In this document: one piece after another, positions 57,491 to 64,000 of the stretch
How the letters are laid out: each line of letters opens with the position of its first letter
How positions within the stretch are numbered: the stretch's first letter is position 1
Assembly (NCBI RefSeq): GCF_001425175.1
Contig: NZ_LMDV01000012.1
Location: 218,335-282,334 of the forward strand
Length of the DNA stretch: 64,000 bases
Reading direction: 5' to 3'
From: Nocardioides sp. Root1257
Lineage (GTDB): Bacteria; Actinomycetota; Actinomycetes; Propionibacteriales; Nocardioidaceae
The notes under the pieces: generated by a model
The model's input: only the letters and a program-made list of their open reading frames with translations
Databases searched by the model: none
Told to the model about the DNA's origin: nothing
Translations under genes and position numbers: made by a program

Positions 57491-58563
57491 GCCCAGCCTC
57501 CTGCCGTACGACGGGCGCGACGGATCAGCCAGAAGAAGAACGGGCCGCCGACGAGCGCGGTGAGCATCCCGATCGGCAGGTCGGCGTAGGCGACGAGCGT
57601 GCGGGCCCAGAGGTCGGCGAGCACCAGGAGCACCGCACCGCCGAGGGCGCTCGCCGGCACCAGCAGCCGGTGGCCCGGCCCGGCGACCATCCGTATCAGG
57701 TGGGGCACGATCAGCCCGACGAAGGAGATGATCCCGCAGAAGGCGACGGCCGCGGCGGTGAGCACGGCGACCACGACGATCGTCGACATCCGCAGCCGCT
57801 CGACGTCGACGCCGACGTGGCGGGCGGCACGGTCGCCGAGGGCGAGCAGGTCGAGCTTCGGAGCGAGGAACATGGCGGCCGCGATGCCGACGACGGCCAT
57901 GGGGAGGACGACGCCGACGTACTGCCAGCGCGAGCCGTTGAGGCTGCCCAGTGTCCAGAAGACGATCTCCTCGCGCGCCTGGGTGTCACCGAGGAACATC
58001 AGGAAGGCGAGGCCGGCGCTGGTCATCGCGTTGATCGCGATGCCGGTCAGCACCAGCGTGACGACCTCGGTGCGGCCGCCGTCGCGGGACATCGCGTAGA
58101 CGAGCGTCGTGGTGACCAGGCCGCCGACGAAGGCGCAGATGGCGATCGTCCAGGTGCCGGCGAAGGTCAGCTCGAAGACGATCGCGGCCGCGGCGGCCAC
58201 CGCGGCGCCGGCAGAGACGCCGACGACACCGGGCTCGGCGAGCGGGTTGCCGAAGACGCCCTGCATGAGGGCACCGGCGGTGGCGAGGCTGGCGCCGGCC
58301 AGCGCGGCCATCACGACGCGCGGGAACCGCACCTGCCACAGGGTGTTCTCGCCCTGCGGGTGGTGCGGCACCGGCCCGATGTCGAGGCCGATCTTGTGCA
58401 TCAGCGAGCCGAGCACCTCCGCGGGCGGCACGTCGAGCTGGCCGTGGCCGGCCGCGAGCACCAGCGAGACCAGCAGTGCGACCGTGAGGCCGCCGAGCAG
58501 GCCGATCCGCCCGGCGAGGGCCCGGATGCCGGCGCGCTGGTGCTCGACGACGGCGGCCGTCAC
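57487..58563 (-). CDS. hmuU: Heme ABC transporter permease (FecCD family)
   Basis: The 358-aa permease has about 10 helices and FecCD marks: RFPRVVMAALAGASLATAGALMQGVF, NPLAEPGVVGVSAGAA, and FVGLIVPHLIRMVAGPGHR. It starts at GTG 58563, overlapping the hmuT stop. The real gene is only the last half of a longer open frame that runs upstream through hmuT in another frame. It forms the transmembrane channel for heme delivered by HmuT. Confidence 0.93.
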   Translation of the reverse strand: MTAAVVEHQRAGIRALAGRIGLLGGLTVALLVSLVLAAGHGQLDVPPAEVLGSLMHKIGLDIGPVPHHPQGENTLWQVRFPRVVMAALAGASLATAGALMQGVFGNPLAEPGVVGVSAGAAVAAAAAIVFELTFAGTWTIAICAFVGGLVTTTLVYAMSRDGGRTEVVTLVLTGIAINAMTSAGLAFLMFLGDTQAREEIVFWTLGSLNGSRWQYVGVVLPMAVVGIAAAMFLAPKLDLLALGDRAARHVGVDVERLRMSTIVVVAVLTAAAVAFCGIISFVGLIVPHLIRMVAGPGHRLLVPASALGGAVLLVLADLWARTLVAYADLPIGMLTALVGGPFFFWLIRRARRTAGGWA

Positions 58564-59690
58564 CGGACTTCCTCCGGGGCGTACGCCGCCACCGCGAGGG
58601 CGTTCAGCACGCTGGCGGTGATCGGGCCGAAGCCGAGGATCTGCGAGTCGTCCATGGTGACGAAGCGACGGTGCTGGCCGGCCGGGGTGTTGGCCAGCGC
58701 GGGCAGCCGGTCCAGCAGCCCGTCGACGCCACCGGCCGACTCGAGGCCGGCGCTCATCATCAGCACCAGGTCGGGCTGGGCGGCGACGAGGCCCTCGTCG
58801 GTCAGGGGCTTCATCCCGTTCCAGCCGATCTCGTCGGCGACGTCGTACCCGCCGATCGCGTCGATGAGCGAGTCCGCTCCGGAGCCCTCGCCGAACATGT
58901 AGTAGATGCCCGACTGGCCGCGCACGTAGAGGAAGACCATCCGCAGCTTGTCGCCCGAGTCGCTCGGCGCGACGTTCGCGATCTGCGCGGTGACCTGGTC
59001 GATCTGCCGCTGGGTCCGCTGGGCGAGCGCGTCGCCGGCCTGCGGTACGCCGAGGGGGTCGGCGACCTGGTGGATCAGCTCCGCGACGTTGTCGAGGGTC
59101 CGGTCGGAGTCGACCACGACGACCGGGATGCCCGCGTCGCGCATCTGCAGGACGACGTCCCACGGGCCGAGCGAGGTGTCGGTGATGATCACCGTCGGGT
59201 CGAGCCCGAGGATCGCCTCGGCGTTGAGGTCGTGACCGTTCTGGGTGACGAGCGGCAGGCCCTTCGCCTCGTCGAACTCGGTCGACACGTCGCGCCCGAC
59301 GAGGCGGTCGCCGAGGCCGAGCTCGAAGACGGTGCGCGACAGGGTGCCGTAGACGTCGAGCGCGAGGATCCGGCTGGTGTCCTCGACGGTCACCTTCGTG
59401 CCCTGGGCGTCGGTGACGGTGGTCGGGAGTGCGGGCTCGGGGTCGTCGGCGACGGGGTCGATCGGCGCGTCGGCCACGGCGTCGACCTCGCCGTCCCAGT
59501 CCCGGACGTCCGACAGCGGCGTCACGTCGGCGAGCGGCGGTGCGTCCTGCCGGGCGACCGCCGTCGTGGACGACCCGCCCCCGGCGCCGCTCTCCGACCC
59601 GGCCTTCGCGGACAGGCCGCACGAGGCGAGCGCGCCCGCCACCAGGAGGACCACCGTCGGGACGGCAGCCGTTCTCATCACCCCACCCAT
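58560..59690 (-). CDS. hmuT: Heme-binding lipoprotein of the ABC importer
   Basis: Substrate-binding lipoprotein, 376 aa (372 if ATG 59678 is used). Signal PTVVLLVAGALASC gives the lipidated Cys; two lobes follow, with ILALDVYGTLSRTVFELGLG opening the periplasmic-binding fold. Candidate heme ligands are the His in TQNGHDLNAE and the Tyr in GIYYMFGEG, at the positions used in corynebacterial HmuT. It is the first gene of the six-gene leftward operon. The iron box lies about 20 bp ahead of it. Confidence 0.92.
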   Translation of the reverse strand: MGGVMRTAAVPTVVLLVAGALASCGLSAKAGSESGAGGGSSTTAVARQDAPPLADVTPLSDVRDWDGEVDAVADAPIDPVADDPEPALPTTVTDAQGTKVTVEDTSRILALDVYGTLSRTVFELGLGDRLVGRDVSTEFDEAKGLPLVTQNGHDLNAEAILGLDPTVIITDTSLGPWDVVLQMRDAGIPVVVVDSDRTLDNVAELIHQVADPLGVPQAGDALAQRTQRQIDQVTAQIANVAPSDSGDKLRMVFLYVRGQSGIYYMFGEGSGADSLIDAIGGYDVADEIGWNGMKPLTDEGLVAAQPDLVLMMSAGLESAGGVDGLLDRLPALANTPAGQHRRFVTMDDSQILGFGPITASVLNALAVAAYAPEEVR

Positions 59691-59710
59691 GGAGGTAAGG
59701 TAACACTAAA

Positions 59711-59729
59711 TAAGGCATGCCTTACCTAA
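59711..59729. promoter_or_regulatory. IdeR/DtxR iron box between hmuT and heme oxygenase
   Basis: TAAGGCATGCCTTACCTAA matches the inverted IdeR/DtxR consensus at about 15 of 19 positions and has a perfect TAAGGCATGCCTTA core. An overlapping weaker match (TAAGGTAACACTAAA) starts at 59697. The region is strikingly AT-rich. Iron-loaded repressor here would shut off hmuT and, across the divergent promoter, may affect heme oxygenase. Confidence 0.8.
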
Positions 59730-59745
59730 ATGTCTGGACGGATTC

Positions 59746-59780
59746 GACAACCTGTCACTATCGTGCTGACAATCTGTCAC
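59746..59780 (+). promoter_or_regulatory. Two direct 13-bp repeats upstream of heme oxygenase
   Basis: GACAACCTGTCAC (59746-59758) and GACAATCTGTCAC (59768-59780) differ at one base and are spaced 22 bp start to start, about two helical turns, on the same DNA face. Each contains a GACA-N3-TGTC dyad. They lie 30-64 bp ahead of the heme-oxygenase start, beyond the iron box, and could bind a heme-responsive regulator. Confidence 0.55.
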
Positions 59781-59809
59781 CTCAGTTCACCCACCGATCG
59801 GGAGCACCC

Positions 59810-60475
59810 ATGACCGTCCTCGGACAGACCACCGACCTCGCGCTGTCGGCGGCCATGCGCGAAGGCTCCCTCGCCGAGCACCAGGCGGCGGAGGACTCGT
59901 CGTTCATGTCGGAGCTGCTCGGCGGCCGGGTCAACGAGCAGGGGTACGCCGACTACCTGCTCCGCCTGCGCGTCGCCTACGACACGATGGAGCAGCTGGT
60001 CCGGGCCCACCGCGACGACGCCGGGGTGGCGGCCGTCCACGACGCGACCCTCGAGCGCCTGGCGGCGATCGACGCCGACCTCGACCACTGGGTCGGCGGG
60101 ACGGGCGACCGGTCCGTCGACTCCCCCGCCGCCGACGCCTACCGCCAGCGTCTGGTGGACGCCGCCGCCGAGTGGCCGACGCTGCTGGTCGCGCACCACT
60201 ACACCCGCTACCTCGGCGACCTCTCGGGCGGCCAGGCGATCGGCCGCATCCTCGACCGCACCTTCGGGCTCGACGGCGCCGGCATCGCGTTCTACGACTT
60301 CCCGGAGATCGCCAAGCCGAAGATCTACAAGGACGGCTACCGGGCCCGCCTCGACGCGCTCGACCTGACCGCCGAGGAGCAGGAGCGGGTCGTCGACGAG
60401 GTCAGGACGGCGTTCCGCCTGAACCAGGCGCTCTTCGCCGAGCTCGGCGAGCGGCTGCCGGCGTACGCGCGCTGA
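59810..60475 (+). CDS. hmuO: Heme oxygenase (biliverdin-producing)
   Basis: Opens heme to biliverdin, CO and iron; provides the last step after heme import. The 221-aa, all-helical protein carries the proximal ligand H24 in SLAEHQAAEDSSF and the distal-helix YLGDLSGGQAIG with the flexible glycines. Length and pattern match HmuO/HO-1. ATG 59810 is preceded by GGGAG 5-6 bp earlier; the longer frame from 59717 has no start support. It is divergent from hmuT and shares its regulatory region. Confidence 0.94.
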   Translation: MTVLGQTTDLALSAAMREGSLAEHQAAEDSSFMSELLGGRVNEQGYADYLLRLRVAYDTMEQLVRAHRDDAGVAAVHDATLERLAAIDADLDHWVGGTGDRSVDSPAADAYRQRLVDAAAEWPTLLVAHHYTRYLGDLSGGQAIGRILDRTFGLDGAGIAFYDFPEIAKPKIYKDGYRARLDALDLTAEEQERVVDEVRTAFRLNQALFAELGERLPAYAR

Positions 60476-60490
60476 CCGCCCCGGACCGCG

Positions 60491-60522
60491 CTTGACCTGG
60501 AGCGCACTCCAGGAGTGACACT
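60491..60522 (+). promoter_or_regulatory. MerR-type promoter/operator of the merR gene
   Basis: TTGACC (60492-60497) and GACACT (60517-60522) are separated by 19 bp, the over-long spacer that MerR proteins twist. In the spacer lies the perfect dyad CCTGGAG-cgca-CTCCAGG (60496-60513). The GTG of merR begins 5 bp after the -10 element, so its message is probably leaderless and self-regulated. Confidence 0.8.
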
Positions 60523-60527
60523 GGGGC

Positions 60528-60920
60528 GTGCCCTACTCCATCGCCGAAGCCGCTGACGCGACCGGACTGACCCCCGACACCCTGCGCTACTACGAGCGGG
60601 ACGGGCTGATGCTGCGCCCGGTCGCACGGTCCGCGACCGGCCACCGTCGCTACACCGACTCCGACCTCGGGTGGATCGACCTGCTCAACTGCCTGCGCGG
60701 CACGGGCATGCCGATCCGCGACGTACGCCGGTACGCCGAGCTGGTCCGCCTGGGCGACGGCACCGAGCAGAGCCGCCTGGACCTGCTGCGCGCGCACCGC
60801 GTGCAGGTGCTGGCGCAGCTCGCGGAGGTGCAGGAGCACCTGGGCGCGATCGACCGGAAGATCGGCGTCTACAGCTCGAAGCTCGACGCACTTGACCTGG
60901 AGCGCACTCGAACCGCTTGA
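60528..60920 (+). CDS. MerR-family transcriptional regulator
   Basis: The 130-aa regulator begins YSIAEAADATGLTPDTLRYYERDGL, the standard MerR winged helix, with GHRRYTDSDLGWIDLL and RGTGMPIRDVRRYAEL; the C-terminal coiled coil (about 75-115) makes the dimer. It lacks the cysteine set of metal sensors. Its own promoter has a classic 19-bp spacer dyad, and a copy of the same operator lies in its last codons ahead of the aldo/keto reductase gene, its likely target. Confidence 0.92.
   Translation: MPYSIAEAADATGLTPDTLRYYERDGLMLRPVARSATGHRRYTDSDLGWIDLLNCLRGTGMPIRDVRRYAELVRLGDGTEQSRLDLLRAHRVQVLAQLAEVQEHLGAIDRKIGVYSSKLDALDLERTRTA
60891..60909 (+). promoter_or_regulatory. Second copy of the MerR operator inside merR, ahead of the aldo/keto reductase
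   Basis: CTTGACCTGGAGCGCACTC repeats the 19 bases at 60491-60509 exactly, 400 bp downstream, within the 3' coding sequence of merR. The left dyad arm is intact and the right arm is imperfect (CTCGAAC). TTGACC again lies 19 bp from TTGAGT, a weak -10. It suggests a second MerR-controlled promoter for the following gene. Confidence 0.65.
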
Positions 60921-61934
60921 GTGGAGCGCATGACCATCCAGAAGCGCACCCTCGGCACCACCTCCTCGCTCGACGTCTCCACCCTCGGCCTCGGTTGCAT
61001 GGGCATGTCCGAGTTCTACGGCAGCCCGGACGAGGCGGCCGGCCTGGAGACCATCCACCGGGCACTCGACCTCGGCGTCACCTTCCTCGACACCGCCGAC
61101 ATGTACGGGCCGTTCACCAACGAGCAGCTGGTCGGCAAGGCGATCGCCGGACGCCGCGACGAGGTGCAGCTCGCCACCAAGTTCGGCAACGAACGCCGCG
61201 CCGACGGCAGCCGGGTCGGCATCAACGGCCGCCCCGAGTACGTCCGCGCGGCCTGCGACGCCTCCCTGCAGCGGCTCGGGGTCGACCACATCGACCTCTA
61301 CTACCAGCACCGCGTCGACCAGACGGTCCCGATCGAGGAGACCGTCGGCGCGATGGCGGAGCTCGTCGCGGCCGGCAAGGTCCGCCACCTCGGCCTGTCG
61401 GAGGCCTCGGCGACCACGATCCGGCGGGCGCACGAGACCCACCCGATCACCGCGCTCCAGACGGAGTACTCCCTCTTCACCCGCGACCTCGAGGACGAGA
61501 TCCTGCCCGTGCTGCGCGAGCTCGGGATCGGCCTGGTGCCCTACTCGCCGCTCGGCCGCGGGATCCTCACCGGCGCCATCACGTCGGAGTCCGCGATGGA
61601 GGAGGGCGACTCCCGCCGCTCGGCGTACTTCCCCCGCCTCAACGGCGAGGGGCTGCGCGCCAACCTCGAGCTGGTCGACCGGGTCCGCGCGATCGCGGAC
61701 ACCAAGGGCTGCACGCCGGGCCAGCTCGCGCTCGCGTGGGTGCTGGCCCAGGGCGACGACGAGCTCGGCGTCGCGCCGATCCCCGGCACCAAGCGGGTGA
61801 AGTACCTGGAGGAGAACGTCGGTGCCGCCGACGTCACCCTCACCTACGACGACCTCGCCGCACTCGACCAGGCGGTCCCCCGCGACGCCGTCGTCGGTGA
61901 CCGGTACGGCGACCTGAGCAGCATCGACAGCTGA
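60921..61934 (+). CDS. Aldo/keto reductase
   Basis: A 334-337-aa NADPH-dependent TIM-barrel reductase. The catalytic tetrad is visible: Asp and Tyr in FLDTADMYG, Lys in LATKFG, and His in YYQHRVD. The C-terminal cofactor site has PIPGTKRVKYLEENVGA. Family members reduce aldehydes and quinones and respond to electrophile stress, agreeing with MerR control. Start is GTG 60921, directly after the merR stop, or ATG 60930. The strong hairpin at 61941 ends the unit. Confidence 0.92.
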   Translation: MERMTIQKRTLGTTSSLDVSTLGLGCMGMSEFYGSPDEAAGLETIHRALDLGVTFLDTADMYGPFTNEQLVGKAIAGRRDEVQLATKFGNERRADGSRVGINGRPEYVRAACDASLQRLGVDHIDLYYQHRVDQTVPIEETVGAMAELVAAGKVRHLGLSEASATTIRRAHETHPITALQTEYSLFTRDLEDEILPVLRELGIGLVPYSPLGRGILTGAITSESAMEEGDSRRSAYFPRLNGEGLRANLELVDRVRAIADTKGCTPGQLALAWVLAQGDDELGVAPIPGTKRVKYLEENVGAADVTLTYDDLAALDQAVPRDAVVGDRYGDLSSIDS

Positions 61935-61940
61935 GCCGGT

Positions 61941-61974
61941 GCGCGGTGTCCGGCCGGACTGCCGGACACCGCGC
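61941..61974. terminator. Hairpin terminator between the aldo/keto reductase and DUF2383-like genes
   Basis: A perfect 14-bp stem (61941-61954 with 61961-61974; GCGCGGTGTCCGGC and its complement) around a six-base loop lies in the 53-bp convergent gap. It would work in both directions. Confidence 0.85.
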
Positions 61975-61987
61975 GCGAGCACTGCGG

Positions 61988-62431
61988 TCAGGCGCGGGTC
62001 TGCAGCGCCTTGATCTCGTCGCGAGCAGCGACGACCGCGGCGTGCTGCTGGGTCACGACCTGCCGGAAGCCGGCACTGAGGTCCTGCCCGAGCGCCTTCT
62101 CGTACTCCGACACCGCGTGGTCCTCGCCGGTCACCGCCGCCGTCAGCACGGCGGAGGCGTCGTCGCCCGTCAGGGCGTCCTTCAGCGAGATCCAGCCGCG
62201 GTGCAGGGTCCCCGCGAGGCTGCCGCTCTCGTCGACGTCCTCGCCGTAGTCGTGGCCCAGCGCGACGATCTCGCGGTGGAAGCCGGCGCGCTGCTCCGAC
62301 AGGCGCTGCAGCGTGCTGGCCCACTCCGCGTGGTCCCCGTCGCGCAGCTTGTCGGCGGCGTTGGCCAAGCCACGTTCACCGTCCTTGAGCGTCTCGACCA
62401 GTTCCTTGGCGGCGTTGTTGTCGTCCGACAC
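61988..62431 (-). CDS. DUF2383/PA2169-type four-helix-bundle protein
   Basis: A 147-aa helical protein. The pattern ELVETLKDGERGLANAADKL at the N terminus, EIVALGHDYGEDVDES in the middle and EDHAVSEYEKALGQDLSAGF at the end fits the PA2169-like ferritin-fold family, of unknown function and often stress-linked. The start is GTG 62431 with AGGAGT upstream; the frame extends further without support. The 67 bp ahead contain GGGTAC, similar to the -10 of stress sigma factors, but no matching -35 is clear. Confidence 0.8.
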   Translation of the reverse strand: MSDDNNAAKELVETLKDGERGLANAADKLRDGDHAEWASTLQRLSEQRAGFHREIVALGHDYGEDVDESGSLAGTLHRGWISLKDALTGDDASAVLTAAVTGEDHAVSEYEKALGQDLSAGFRQVVTQQHAAVVAARDEIKALQTRA

Positions 62432-62498
62432 GTTCACTCCTCTGTGCGATGGGTGGTGATCCGGCGGTACCCGACCGACCCGATCTGACTCCCCGTAC

Positions 62499-62927
62499 TC
62501 ACTCGAGGCGCGCACGCAGCCCCTGCCGGCAGCCCGCCATCATCCGGTCGTGGTTCCAGCGCAGCACCGGACCCGCGACGGACGACAGCACCCCCAGCCA
62601 CCCCGGCACCCTGACCTCCTGCGCGAAGTCGAGCCGGGTGCCGCCGTCGACCGGGCTGAGGTCGAAGCGCACCGTCCCGACCAGGTGGCCGGAGACGCCC
62701 ACCTCGAGCACCCCCGGCGAGCGGTTCACGGCGTGCAGGACCAGGTCGAGCGTGTACGGCAGGGTCGAGCGGCAGAGCACCCGCGCGTCGTCCGGGCCGA
62801 GGGAGGCGACGGCGACGACCTGCGGCCACCACGCGGGGTAGTGCTCGAGGTCGACGAGGAGGTCGTGGACGGCGGCCGGGGGCGCCGCGACCTCCCAGCC
62901 GTCCCGGAAGGCGAAGGTGGGGCTCAC
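62499..62927 (-). CDS. SRPBCC (START-like) family protein
   Basis: A 142-aa protein of the polyketide-cyclase/lipid-transfer fold: FRDGWEVAAPPAAVHDLLVDLEHYPAWWPQV (first strand and helix, about 7-37), GTRLDFAQEV, and a long amphipathic C-terminal helix. It probably binds a hydrophobic ligand and is not evidently an enzyme. The start is GTG 62927, diverging from the phosphohexomutase gene across 18 bp. Confidence 0.82.
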   Translation of the reverse strand: MSPTFAFRDGWEVAAPPAAVHDLLVDLEHYPAWWPQVVAVASLGPDDARVLCRSTLPYTLDLVLHAVNRSPGVLEVGVSGHLVGTVRFDLSPVDGGTRLDFAQEVRVPGWLGVLSSVAGPVLRWNHDRMMAGCRQGLRARLE

Positions 62928-62945
62928 CCTCGTATCGTGCCCTCC

Positions 62946-64000
62946 ATGAGCGACCTCCTCGCCGCCGCCCGTGCCTGGGCAGCCGACGACCCCGACCCCC
63001 AGACCCGCGCCGAGCTCGAGTCGGCGATCGCCGCGGTCGAGGCCGGCGGCGACACCGCCGACCTGGCGGACCGCTTCGACGGGACGCTGGAGTTCGGTAC
63101 GGCGGGCCTGCGCGGCGAGCTCGGCGCCGGCCCGAACCGGATGAACCGCGTCGTCGTCACCCGCGCCGCGGCCGGCCTCGCCTCCTACCTGGTCGACACC
63201 GGTCACCGGGGCGGCTCGGTCGTCATCGGCTACGACGCGCGCCACAACTCCGACGTCTTCGCCCGCGACACCGCCGAGGTGATGACGGGCGCCGGGTTCA
63301 CGGCGTACGTGCTGCCGCGACCGCTGCCGACCCCGATCCTCGCGTTCGCGATCCGCGAGCTCGGCTGCGCGGCCGGCGTGATGGTCACGGCCAGCCACAA
63401 CCCGCCGCGCGACAACGGCTACAAGGTCTACCTCGGCGACGGCAGCCAGATCGTGCCGCCGTCGGACACCGAGATCGCGGACCGGATCGCCGCCGTCGGC
63501 GCGATGGCCGACGTCCCGCGCGGACGGCCGGGCACGGTGCTCGAGGAGGAGATCGTCGACAGCTATCTCGACACGGTCGCCGGGCTCGTCGAGGACGGTC
63601 CGCGCGACCTGGAGATCGTCTACACCCCGCTGCACGGCGTGGGCGGCGTCCCCGTCGAGCGCGTCCTCGAGGCCGCCGGCTTCGACGCGCCGTCGGTCGT
63701 CGAGCAGCAGGAGCAGCCGGACCCGGACTTCCCGACCGTCGCGTTCCCCAACCCCGAGGAGCCGGGCGCGATGGACCTGGCGATGGCCCTGGCCGAGCGC
63801 AACGGCGCCGACCTGGTGGTCGCCAACGACCCCGACGCCGACCGGTGCGCGGCCGCGGTCCCGGGCCCGCACGGCTGGCGGATGCTGCGCGGCGACGAGG
63901 TCGGGGCGCTGCTGGCGCACGCGCTGATCCAGAAGGGCAAGCAGGGCACCTACGCCTGCAGCATCGTGTCCTCCAGCCTGCTCGGGAAGCTCGCTGCCGC
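62946..64000 (+). CDS. pmmB: Phosphomannomutase/phosphoglucomutase-type phosphohexomutase, N-terminal part
   Basis: Alpha-D-phosphohexomutase that moves phosphate between C1 and C6; the gene continues past the right edge, with 351 codons present. The N terminus has FGTAGLRGELGAG, the phosphoserine S150 in TASHNPPRDNGYK, and the metal loop DPDADR at 295-300. Relatives are PmmB and YqaB-like phosphopentomutases often next to purine phosphorylase, where they convert ribose-1-phosphate. TATCGT lies 7 nt before the ATG (leaderless). Confidence 0.92.
   Translation, partial: MSDLLAAARAWAADDPDPQTRAELESAIAAVEAGGDTADLADRFDGTLEFGTAGLRGELGAGPNRMNRVVVTRAAAGLASYLVDTGHRGGSVVIGYDARHNSDVFARDTAEVMTGAGFTAYVLPRPLPTPILAFAIRELGCAAGVMVTASHNPPRDNGYKVYLGDGSQIVPPSDTEIADRIAAVGAMADVPRGRPGTVLEEEIVDSYLDTVAGLVEDGPRDLEIVYTPLHGVGGVPVERVLEAAGFDAPSVVEQQEQPDPDFPTVAFPNPEEPGAMDLAMALAERNGADLVVANDPDADRCAAAVPGPHGWRMLRGDEVGALLAHALIQKGKQGTYACSIVSSSLLGKLAA

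Noticed and set aside
1..64000. CRISPR arrays, rRNA, tRNA, replication origin or prophage genes.
   Set aside because: No regularly spaced repeats, cloverleaf sequences, DnaA-box clusters or phage/transposase motifs were seen by eye.

Overview
The window is a stretch of a high-GC actinobacterial chromosome, most likely from the Nocardioidaceae (Nocardioides-like). This rests on the very GC-rich third positions, the acyl-CoA carboxylase alpha/beta/epsilon genes with birA, a DUF222/13E12-type gene, HtaA-type heme proteins, SpoIID/LytB paralogues, and many TANNNT elements lying 6-8 nt upstream of start codons, the usual layout of leaderless actinobacterial transcripts. I saw no rRNA, tRNA, CRISPR array or recognisable transposase. 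Coding density is about 95%, and no gene-free stretch exceeds 300 bases.

Layout. 1-7.2 kb: the start of a DUF222 gene under a textbook LexA box, then purE-purK, a lone winged-helix protein, a class III adenylate cyclase coupled to a PH-domain membrane protein, birA, and the acyl-CoA carboxylase beta and epsilon genes. 7.3-14.1 kb: a processive family-2 glycosyltransferase, a lipoprotein, a response regulator with a Pro/Gln-rich linker, a GH6 glucanase lipoprotein, then a DHA2-type exporter and its divergent TetR regulator. 14.1-24.9 kb: maf, gtrA, an F420-reductase-like enzyme, an OFA-family transporter with a 33-residue partner, a FadE25-like acyl-CoA dehydrogenase, a signalling trio (GAF protein, triple-CheW protein, soluble three-PAS chemoreceptor) and the biotin carboxylase/carrier subunit.

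24.9-34.9 kb: a MacB/FtsX-type ABC exporter, a histidine kinase, a degenerate kinase, a lone receiver and a LuxR-type regulator, then two PH-domain membrane proteins. 34.9-47.1 kb: pyruvate carboxylase, a BenE-type transporter with a divergent XRE-cupin regulator, a GAF histidine kinase, two tandem SpoIID/LytB proteins, the flavoproteins LpdA and Lpd, and a gamma-glutamylcyclotransferase-like protein. 47.1-48.3 kb: a DUF559/AbiEi-type nuclease-like gene enclosed by 81-bp imperfect inverted repeats, each folding into two hairpins. 48.3-53 kb: a VOC protein, purine-nucleoside phosphorylase, two TetR regulators, a quinone-oxidoreductase-like protein and a sulfotransferase. 53-60.5 kb: a translationally coupled heme-uptake operon (hmuTUV, three surface proteins) facing heme oxygenase across an iron box. 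60.5-64 kb: a MerR/aldo-keto reductase pair with a repeated operator, a DUF2383-like protein, an SRPBCC protein, and the start of a phosphohexomutase.

The backbone (fadE25, purE, purK, PH protein, birA, accD, accE, maf, gtrA, accA, lpdA, purine phosphorylase, pmmB) recalls the gene set around Rv3274c-Rv3308 of Mycobacterium tuberculosis. Seen against it, the glucan, chemoreceptor, two-component/ABC, DUF559 and heme blocks look like lineage-specific insertions. This comparison is from memory and was not computed. The most unusual objects are the DUF559 gene in its structured inverted repeats, the pseudokinase next to a real kinase, the triple-CheW/three-PAS module, and the duplicated MerR operator.
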